The notes under the pieces are model-generated. The model worked only from the letters and a program-made list of their open reading frames with translations. It made no database searches and had not been told where the DNA came from. Both the position numbers and the translations under genes were made by a program. Positions 34,756 to 46,000 of a DNA stretch of 64,000 bases are shown here, piece after piece; within the stretch, counting starts at the first letter, position 1; every line of letters begins with the position of its first letter. Origin of the DNA: Engraulis encrasicolus (taxonomy: Eukaryota; Chordata; Actinopteri; Clupeiformes; Engraulidae); assembly GCF_034702125.1 (NCBI RefSeq), contig NC_085871.1, positions 38,478,159 to 38,542,158 on the forward strand, given 5' to 3'.

Positions 34756-34833
34756 CACAGATGGCGTAGATAGGGACTCGGATGGTGTAGCAGCTGTAGC
34801 TCATATTCGTCAGCGTTTCTGAGAACTCCCCAA
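34756..34833 (-). CDS. plxnc1-like: plexin exon 16 (membrane-proximal)
   Basis: 78 nt, acceptor TTCTAGATTACAG, donor GTG/GTGAGA. With the preceding base it reads IGEFSETLTNMSYSCYTI then RVPIYAIC. It aligns in position and length with the last extracellular strand of plexin C1 after the CKI motif. Phase 1 on both sides matches exon 15. The donor lies within the 7-bp duplication flanking the giant inverted-repeat element. Confidence 0.65.
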
Positions 34834-36995
34834 CTGTAATCTAGAACAACAATTTCGATCGAAAAACATGTAGAGAAGACAAACTGCTTCGCCACCAACA
34901 CACAGTAACACGGTAGTATTAACCACACATTGCACAGAAAAAGGCAGAACCAATTCATAACCAATCAATGGGGAATTCTCCTGACCAAAACGCTTCTAGA
35001 CCAGGGGTGTCAAACGTACGGCCCGCGGGCCGCATCCGGCCCGCCAGAGGGTTCCATCCGGCCCGGATGTTTAAAAAAAGAAAAAAGTATTTTTAAAAAA
35101 AAAAATTCAATGAAATAACCGAAATGCGCAATTACGCCCCTCGGGGCAAAATCGAGACCTGCATGACATTAACCCAATGGTCCCTCTGTTATACTGTATA
35201 TAGTAAAGTGCACATCACACTTCTATTATAAATGGTGAATTTGTACTGTAACAGGCATTTCAAAAAGCTCATATATTATAGACCTCATATATAGAGATAA
35301 AATGTTAATACTTCTTATTCGTATTGTATTGGTATTGGTTGTAATTAAATAATAAATATAATTGGATTTGTATTGGTTCCTATTAAGCTGAAACTGGAAA
35401 CGGGATGTTAGAATGCGTGAAAATGCAGGAAATTACATCTAAGAAATACAAAATTTTCAGGGGGAAAACCCCCAGACCCCCTGCCAGAAGTGCCCCATAT
35501 TTAATTAATTGACCGTTGCCAATGAATGAATGAAGTCAAGGAAAGTTTGCATAGGATTATCAGTATTGCATTGCTTTCTACATATTCAACACACTTAAAA
35601 CGTCATAGTACTGAACACTAATCCTCTGCTTTACGTTTTTTTTTGCGATGATGTTACTAATGCGGCCTGCTTGAGGTCCACATGGGTTGTATGCGGTTTG
35701 ACACCCCTGTTCTAGACCAAATAATGAAGACTCCTTCCTGCCTTGGATTTGGGGTTTCTACATATATTGTCATTTGGTGATTACTTTTAATGAGTTGAGT
35801 TGAGTGTCTTAGCTTATTTCAAGTCAAGTCAGCTTTTATTGTCAATTTCTTCATATGCACAAGACGGAAAATGAAATTACGTTTTCTCTCTATACCATAC
35901 CAGGACAAGACAAGACTGACATTTTACAGACTGACATAAAGTGCAAGACAGGACAGGTAACAATAAGTGGTCAATAATAAATACAGTATAAATGAACATT
36001 TAGCATTCAACATTTAACATTAATCATGTAAACAGAAGAAAAAATTAAATATTAGGGTGCATCAAACGCCCCAACATTTGAAAATCCTGCTCTGCTTTTG
36101 CAAAATTGTTCCTTTATATTAACATAACACTTAACGTTGGCTGGGGTTTATAAAGGTGGTAAAGTGTCTTATTTTTCATGTTAAGCGTTGTCTTGCTTTT
36201 CATGCTACACGGATCCATTGACTTTCACTAGCTTAGCGACATACTCCCTCTTTTAACTTGTCTTTAAGCAAGACAACGCTTAACATGAAAAATAAGACAC
36301 TTTACCACCTTTATAAACCCCAGCCAACGATTTTAACTGTATTAAGCCCCAAAATAGTGGCATATCCCTTTAAAGGGTAGCACAATATGCTTGACATTTT
36401 GAATGGCAGTGTATGGGCGATTTTTGCCAAATCCTTGGAAAGTGTGTCTTTACACTATTTTGGTCAAAACTAGTAAAGAGAATCATTTGGAAGAATGCTC
36501 CAGATCCCTTTCCACTTTCGCAGATTTGAAATTCCCTGTGCGTCTTTTTTAGAGCCTTCCTTCAGCAAGATTTTAGCTTTGCTAATATTTTAGCCATGTT
36601 CAAACACCCATGTATCAATCCTTAAGCCATTTGTCATTTGGGCATTCTGTCAAATGACTGCCCTTACTGTTTTCTGAAATTTGACAGGGACTATGTACAA
36701 GACAGTTCTAGAACCAGAGTTAGCTAAAAAGCTAATTTACATCTGCCCCCTGGGCAGGGAGTTCAAAAGAATAAGAATCCATGTGCTACTGACCTTGATA
36801 GTGTCAATACTGAGTCCTGCCTAGTCACTAATCTTGCAGATCACGGTGGAGGCATCATCGCTGTGCTCGATTCCCTGCACCTCACACTCGTACGACTCGC
36901 CCCACTGCAGAGCCTCCACCTGGATCTCTGTTCCATTCAAGCCTAGAGAGTCTGCCGTTTTCTAACAAAGGAGAATTAGTGTGTATGTGTATGTG

Positions 36996-37042
<47 letters not shown>

Positions 37043-40000
37043 TAGTGTGTGTGTGAGAGGGGGTTGGTTCTGCGAGCCAAGTCTAGTAGTGTGTATGATG
37101 AGTGTGAGTGTATTGAGCCTACCTGTATGTAAACTGCTGTGTTTTTGCCTATTTGCACAGGGGTGAAACTGGTAAATTGTGGGTTTGGGAGATAGGACAG
37201 CTTCTGTGAGCACCTCACTGACTGGTTGGCCACAGTTAAATCCACAGAGAAGAATACACTAGAGTCTGCAAGGTAAAAACAAATTCCTTTCAAAGTAGAC
37301 AACTACAAACCGTATACAATCTACAACTAGAAATGCACTCAGGCTCAACCCTAACCCTAGGAATTCACCTTTCAAACAATATTGTTCACTATCTCTGTAT
37401 TAGACCACTTTATAACAGGGGATTATGCTGCCACTGGATATAATATCTTTATATTAAATATAGAAGCCATTCATTGTTTTAGTTATTGTGATTTGAAGCG
37501 TCGCCAAATCACTGGAAGAAAAAAATAACGACTACAAATGCCATTAGAACGTTGCTGGTTGATTTGATTTGACACGTCATCAAATCACCTTGGTATGACA
37601 GGCAGCATAAGAACAGCAGACAGGCAGATAACAAATTTCGAGGATGGAGATATTTACATTGTCCAGTTCATCCTTTAAGTATAGGTTACAGTAGTAAAAG
37701 CCTTGGTGCATTCAATCCAACTGCTTGGAAAAAAAAGTTTTGTCCGCATTGTTAATATGCGCTCATTGTCATTACAAATCATCTATGATAGGCTATCGGA
37801 GTGCACCAGTCCACGATGTCTAGCCTGCCAGGTGCAGCCAATTAGGCCTACATACAAATTGTAATGACACATGGTAGGCATAGCCTACATGTTTTTTGTT
37901 TTGTTATGTTTTTAAGTTTTAAGTTTTTAAGTTTATTCGTCTTTTAAAAAAGCTTGCTGAATTATTTGAGGTCCGGTCCGGACCACGGTGCAGCAGCCAC
38001 AGACACGGATTCGAGTCCTAATGGGCTAAACAATAGCCTACTGTAGGCACACGCCAGTGAAGTTGTCTTTAATTGAATCAGGCTTTATTTTAAGATTATT
38101 CAAAGTTAGTTGATGGAGGCTACGACCATTTCTATCCTCAAACGAGGCGTGACCCATGCGTCGTCCTCCTTGCACCGCTGGCGATGTCCGTGTTCCTCTT
38201 ACGCAGGTTGCAAATAAAGTAGCCATGAATTCATGTGCCGGCTATCATTATTGCACTTGGACTTGGTTACATTTAACACGAGCAAAAACAAGGCACATGA
38301 AGGCAGGCTACTGAAATCTACTGTCAATTCATTGTAGTTTTCAGCGCACTCCCCAGGTAGTCAGGGAGGCCTATTTTTCATAAATGATAAACACGAGGGA
38401 CAAGGGAGACGCGAACGGACAAATCAAATTAAACTCTTGACCAAAGTAAGCGACGATAGCCTAGGCTACATCTTCAAAGTGCAGGTCTAACTCAACACCT
38501 CCCTCAAACGATGGGGTGTCCTTCCCGATGCGCTATTTATGCAGGTTTTTAAGCTAGCCTACAGTTGCAAGTAACGGTACAATTACAGAGGGGCGATTTT
38601 CCTTCATGTTGAACTTGCATTAGTCAATGAATGGGATGAAGACCATTTTTAAAAGCCAGCCTGCACATTAGTTTTATTTATGATTAATCAACTTCCTCTG
38701 GCTTGCCTATTTGGCTAACAGCAGAGGTCCGGATGAAACGGCTTTTGGCCAAACACGAGCGAGAGAGAGAGAGGGCGAGAAAGCGAGCGCTCTTCTTTGA
38801 TAAAGTTGGTTGAACGGAGACAGCAAGTTGGCCTCGCCTCTGGATTTGAGGGGATTAAACAGATAGGCCTAAAACATGAGCAGAGATAGATAGGCTACTT
38901 CCCTATTTAATGACCATTACTTTTTCCCAAAAATAGGCTAAATGTAAGGTTACCTCTTCTAATTTTCCGTTTCAGCACTAATCTGAGGACAGCGACAGTT
39001 GCGACACGAGCGGCACATCTCAACTTTTTTTTTCCATTTGCTTTTTATTCACTCTTAGTCATAGTTAAATTAATAAAAGCAAAATTAAACAAAATAAAGC
39101 AAATTACTTTATTTTTCTCATGTAAAATGCAAAATAAGGATACATTATCTGTGATAACAGCATACAATGACCAGGGGTGAATTCCGCTATAAGTGAATAA
39201 TCTTTTTTTTTAAAATCATGGATACGGATCATCACCAACATTTAATCACTTGTTCCTTTGGTCATTTCCAACAACTACACAAAATTTCATCAAAATCTGT
39301 TCAAAACTTTTTGAGTTATCCTGCTGACAGACAGACAAACAGACGAACCAACGCAACTGAAAACATAACCTCCTTGGCGGAGGTAATAATGGCAAATGCA
39401 TCTCAATGCTGGGTATTTACCTCAGAGATAAATTCAGGGGTCATGTAAGCAAGCCAGTCAGCATGCTTCACCTGCTCTACAAACATCAACTTGGAGCCCA
39501 AAATCTGAATCTTCCTGCCACCACTGCAGAATAGACAGACAGAGTAATGAACTTCAGAGGAAGGATGTCTGGGAGCCTGGACGCTATTAAGCCTACACCC
39601 AACAGTGACTGTTACTGATGGACAAAGTATAGTCAACAAACTGGAATGTCCAATCCTTGATAATCAATTCAGATGTGAAAAGTATTTTACTATTTACCAT
39701 TGTGTTAGTTATACAACTTTTAAGACATAACTTTGAGATTACACTTCTGTATATCCACAGAATTTACAGAATGTTGGAATGAATGCATCTGAATCAACTG
39801 AGCTTGGTGAAAGCCCAAAGCAAGGGGTTAGGCAAATGCTAATTTGAAGAAATTCAGTGCTAACATCTGTTGTTTGGGAAAGGCATCCTTGAATAGCTTT
39901 GCGTGATACCTCACCTGACCCATGTGGTCTTTGGCTGTAATCTCCTGCAGGTAGGCGGGGAGTCATAGGTGAGTGTGGCGTTGCTGTGGCACTGGTCGCC

Positions 40001-43000
40001 TGGCGTCAACACACACACTCTCACCGTGCCTTTGGTTCCACTTGGAATGTTGAACGTCAAAAATTCAGAACTGGCGTTTGTAGAATAGAGCACTGGCGAC
40101 CTGGTTGCATGAAAGAGGAGAGAAAGAGACAGTTTCACTTAGTACAGTGCTGTGCCGGCAGTGTTTTATATTATTATATTAGCAATCTATTGTAATAATG
40201 GGTTCTATTATGTAACTGTTATTCCCCTTCACTACCCATGACCCTCTGCACCTACTCTTTAGGATTGCAGTCCAGCGTTCCTTGGAAACGGACCTTGGTG
40301 ACGGATTTCAGGCTCCGGCCTGTGATGATGGCACCATTTTGGCCATGGATGGAGACTTCACTGGGTGTCATAGATATAACCTCTGGCTTCTAATGACAGT
40401 ATAGAGGAATTGGTATAAAGAAAGAGAAGACGAGTACAATGGATGTTCTCATGAATGATGACGGACATTGCATTGAAGCAATTGAAGCTGCAGCAAAGCT
40501 GCCATTCTCTTGGGGAAAAAAAACCCTGACAGACTAATGCAAGACACACCCAAAGTAACTCGAATCATTCTAAAGAAGGTTGTCATGGAAATGGCCTCAT
40601 TGAAGTGTGAATTTCACACATCTTACTCGCACTGAAAAAGTGGTTAGCAGTAAAATGCAGCCCTGCTAATCCACCACATCCTGCAATGTTGTTGGGTCAC
40701 TTTCACTTTGACTCACATCACTCATCTCTGGGGTAGAATTGAGAAAAACAATCAAATGAAGAAGTTAAGTACTACTCACTGGCTCATCGTTTTGTCCTGA
40801 AGGGAGGCCCTTACATCCATCCTCAGACAACTGAGAGAAAGAGTTGGGAGAGTTGCCGTGAGAGTGAAAGACACGAGACCAAGACAGAGAGAGAGAGAGA
40901 CAGAGAAGGTGGAGTGAGAGAGAAATACCAGTCTTACATTTCAGCTGTCATATTGGTGGAGAGTTTTTTTATTTGGCGAAAGCTGGTATGTCTACTCAGT
41001 ATGATTTCTACATGCTGCATAAGGATTGTGTGTCGGTGAAGCTGTGCTTACCTGTGTGTAGGCAGAAGAGTTTGCAGAGACTGGTCTCCAGGTGCACTCA
41101 GAATCTGAAGTCCACTCACAGCCTGCAGAGATGCACTCCATACACCTGCCACACATACGCACGCACACACACACACAGAGGGGGGGTCATTACTTGGCAC
41201 ATTTATTTATCACCTGCCACAAACGGACAGTAAAATGTATAGTAACTAGGCATGCTGTCCTCTCTCCTCTCGTTTGTAGAATCTTTTACGGTATTAGCAC
41301 CCAGTCACACTTAACTTTTATTGAGTTGAGTGCGTTATAAAGCTTATCAACTGCCACAGAGCTAACACTTGTCACTCTCATGAAATACGGTTGCTACAGG
41401 GCCCTTGTTTTTCCAACAGGAAATGCAAATGCAAAATGGTCGAGTAAAACTTCAAAACCCAACATGACATCTGATTATTTTCTTAGAAATCTTTTTCTCT
41501 AAATGTCAGCACCCTCTTAACCACAGACGTTCTCTTACAGAGCAGAAGTTGGTGTTCCTCTGATACTGGGGCAGTTCTTCAAATGGACCTTTTGAATATG
41601 TGTCTCCCTTTGCACCATGATCTTGACTTTTATATTGAGTCCTGCAAACAGCACACACACACAGTGTCACAAAATGTCAGTAATGATCAGATTATGGATG
41701 AAGTGTGATATTTGAGCATATTTCAAAATACAGTCGGTTTCCAGAGATAAAGTGTTCAGAGACCTTCAGCAGGGAAGCTATCACTGGAAAAGGTGCAGGA
41801 ACAGGTGTTTACAGGTCCAGGATTATCACACTCCTCTATTGAACACGAGAAATCAATGCTCGCATTCAGATTGGGGGAAGCTGTCACCATGATGTCCTTA
41901 CACAGGAAGCAAAAACAACCATCAGTGCTGGACATAGAAAAAAAATTAAGCAACAGTAACATTAAGGCGTCAGACATACCAAAGCCGAACGGAACGGACG
42001 CGAGACGAACGCGGTCTTTCGGCTTAGTTTCAGCCGTTGTGTTCTACTCTGTCTTTCACACTGACGGCGTCGGCGTGCGCGGCCAGTCCTGTTCAAAACC
42101 CCCCCCACAGCCAAAGCTAGAGTGCTACCTTGCCATTCATTTGAATGAGACACCGCCGGTTGCCGGCGTGAAAAATACGCTCGAGTTCTATTTTCCAAAT
42201 GCAGCGCTCCCGCGCCGTTGACGCCCGACTATCGCCGGTTGGTGTGTAAGGACAGATATGTTTCCATGTATTTTCACCGATGCCGGTAAAAATCGTGTCC
42301 GTTCCGCAATGCTTTACTGCCCTAGTGTGTAAAGGGCCTAACCAAGCAACACAAATCAACAAAAAATACTCTGTACTCTGTTTGTCTATCAGGTCATTTT
42401 AGCTTCTGGAGAAATACAATGGTTTATGATTAACATTAGGATATGATTAGCAATCTAAGGATCTATGGCTTGTTGGATTGAGTTGGTTTTCGAGAAGTGC
42501 TTTTTTTTGCCAATAGTATTTTTCAGACACATGCTGCTGATCCAAGAATTTCTGTTTGTGTAGTTCATCTTCATCTTTGCCTTTGCCTTAAAGGGATAGT
42601 TTGGTCAATTTCAACATGCAGTTGTAATGCTCACACTACCCTGGACTTGTCAGTGCCTGATATTTTTTTTTCTTCTTCTTCAGCCGTTTCCGAGATCCTG
42701 GTCATTGTAATGGGGGCAGCTCTTTGTTTACATTTCAAAAAAACTTTTTTATTTATTCCCAAAAACATCCAAAAGGTTATAAAACATCAGCAGACAACTA
42801 GCAAACAGCAGTACCTTTTGGGAAAATATTTGGAGTTGGCCTATGTTTCATTTTTTAAAAATGTAAACAAATGCTGCCCCCATTACAATTGCTCATATCT
42901 CGGAAAGGGCTGAGCCGAAAAATGTGGCATCACCAGGTACTGACAAGTCAAGGGTAGCGTGAGCAATACGACTGCATGTTGAAATTGACCAAACTGTCCC

Positions 43001-46000
43001 TTTAACTTGAAAACTAAACTAAGCACCACACATAACCCATACCTGTCCAGTGCTATCTCTGTTCATATGGACAGAATTGACCTCCCTCTTCTTGGCCGTA
43101 CCAGGAACTGAGACCCAGTCAGAGGGGGAGCAGTCGTGCTGAAACGTGCACCTGAAGGAAGAGAAAACAAAATGTACCTATACTGTGGCTCTCAGACATG
43201 GCTGCTGTTTCATCTACACTTGGTTAAAATAGGTTTTCGCTTGGGGAGAGAAGAGAGGCTAGGTGAAGTTTGGCTTTACAACATTACCGTGGTGTGTGTG
43301 TGTGTGTGTGCGTGCGCCTTACTTGTGATCAGACACACACCATCCGCAGAAGGGGTCAATTGCAGACCAACAGTCACTAAGAGACTTATACACTTCACAC
43401 TGGGCTACAGGGATCTTTCTCATCTAGAGAGTGCGAGAGAGAGAGAGAGAGCGAGAGAGAGAGCGAGAGAGAGAGAGAGAAGCCACGAACGACAGTTTTA
43501 CATAGTCCACATCCACATGGTCATTGTTTGAGGCATATGCAGTAGTAAGTTAGCCCAGTGTTTCTCAACCTTCTTTTTAGGCGAGGCACCCTTTCAATTC
43601 ATGACAATTTTCAAGGCACCCCAAACCAACAACACGTAACATGGCATTGCATCCGATACCACAACAAGTTTAGAAACGTAACACATTTGGAGATGACACA
43701 CGACCTACGTTTGAAGTTGTAGCTGACTGGGGCGACCTATATTTACTTTATTGTGCGTAAATGGCAGATGAAAGATTCCACTGACTAACATTAACTTATC
43801 AATTTAGAAAAAATATGTATTAATATATTACATAATTTATTTATCAGCCACGTTTCTACGGCACCCCTGAGGGAGGCCTGCGGCACCCCTGAGGGAGGCC
43901 TGCGGCACCCCTGTTGAGAAACACTGAGTTAGCCTACTTGTCATCCTGCCAGTTCCAGCACACTACAGGAGAATCCTTTAGAAGGGCACTGTGCAGGATG
44001 GTGACCAGAGTAGGAATTGCAACTATGCTGCTCATTGAAACTGTGCTGCTTATTGACACATGTATTTTTTTAAATAAAATAATATTTACTAGTATGACTT
44101 AAGTATATTAAGTTTAGCAGATAAAAATGTACATCCCTGGAAATTCAAAATGGCTGACCATGGAGAAGATCCCCTTTTTCATTATGACAAGTAGGCCTAC
44201 CATTGCAGCATGAACTCTCGAAATTAACTACTAAAATATTACACAGAGCACCTTTAGAACCACACGACAAACAGATATTTGGTGCATTAGATGTGGAAGG
44301 ACCTACCTGTGTGCCTTGCACCAGGTAAATGTGTGTGTGATTGACTGGATTAAAGAGCATCTTGCGCGAAAACGGCTGATCATCATATGAGCTGTACAAC
44401 ACATTGGGGCAGCCTGGTTTGAGAGATTCATCCAGATCAACCTGAATTGAAAATAGTACACAAGTGAGAACACATTATCATATTGAAAGTGAAGGGAAAC
44501 CAGGGGATGCTTCCCTTGCTGAGTCACAAATCCAAATAACCACTTACATGCGTGTACAGATAGGAATGAGGTGGTGCTAAAGCATCTGCCCCTTTGCTCT
44601 ACTGGCCAAAAAGGGCCCTTTTTGAAAGTTCTTTTTTAAAAAAAAAGTTTTTGTCAAAATGTACTGTGGTCCATGTTGATATGGTAATCTACAAATGTGG
44701 CATGAATCAAAATCGTGTTAAAATAATGCTCCAATGCAATAGCCTCTAGTAAAGCCAAAGTTCCACATGCCAACACCCCCCCCCCCCTTCCAGCAACTGC
44801 CCCCCAAAATGTCTGTGCACGTCACTGACCATTTATATTTGATTTTTTATGACTCCTATCTCTGATAAGTTTCACAAAAAAGAAGCTTGTGAAAGAAAGT
44901 TAAACTGTGAATATAAATGTCTAATTTACAGTGGTTAATTTAATGACTCCTGAGCATCTTGCTCATTTACTAACCCTGATAAGAAGTCCAGTCTCAGTGC
45001 TGCAGAAAAGCATAATCCAAGAGTTGCTTCTCAAGACAGCGACCGATGTTACAGAGGCCTTCCTCAGCAGAAGCAGAACTGGCGTCAAGATTTTATCTGC
45101 GATATTCTCAGGCTGGAGAGAAACACATACAGACACAGCTTTTGAACTCATAATATTTCCTTTTTACATAAAATGCACAAATGGTTATAAAACATGGGCA
45201 ACTGCATTATACATGTGTTGTTATTTGACCTGTTTGTCACAGCGTTCTGTTTTTGTACAGAAACCTGTAACTTTGCCTGTGAGAGATCGGCTGATGTTGA
45301 AAATCGCCACCACCGAGTCCAAAGGGTTCTTCTCGCTCTGAAAGACACCTGTCCAAAGGACGGGGGAGTCTCCGGGAATAACGGCGGAGGATAGAAGTAT
45401 CCACGACTCTCCCGCGTAGCACTGCAGGACTGCACCTTGCAGGGTCTTGAACGTTTCCCTTTTGGCTGACAACCGGTATTGGGTCTTGCTGCTGTCAAGG
45501 CTCAAGAGTTTCACACTGGACACGGATCCACTCATTACATTTACGAATAGAAACACCTCAAGGGATGCAGTAAGCTCGAAGCCATCCACCACTTGGACCG
45601 CCGTGCCTTCAATTGGCTGAATGGCTGCCATACCGTTACGCTCTGATCTGGAAAAGATGCCCCCAGGTTGTGCATTGCTTGTTGAGCGTAAAGTCACCCA
45701 AGCGTCGGCGCCAGAATCTATCGAGTTTTTAACGGCCACCAGTAAGAATTTTTCAGAGTGATGACCAATTATAAATGCTACATTCGGATTTGACCCGATG
45801 CTTATTTCTTCCATGTGTATCCTTTTGGAGATGTCATTAATGTCAAGAACGTTACAGTATGGGTTGTAGTGTGATGATCCACATACTATCAATGTCCTGT
45901 TACTCAGAAATGGGACCAGAGTCCCCATTGCGTTGTAGTTTGTCTCATTTGACATTTCCAGAATGAGGTCGAGACTCAGTTGATAAATCCAAGTATTGGT

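Noticed and set aside
34601..34804. 67-codon minus-strand frame running from the plexin exon into the inverted-repeat arm
   Set aside because: The frame crosses a good splice donor (G/GTGAGA) and its second half is repeat sequence that recurs at 28260-28400.
42497..42913. 138-codon plus-strand frame as a gene
   Set aside because: It lies within the TTAA MITE and its flank, in a plexin intron, with no domain or splice context.
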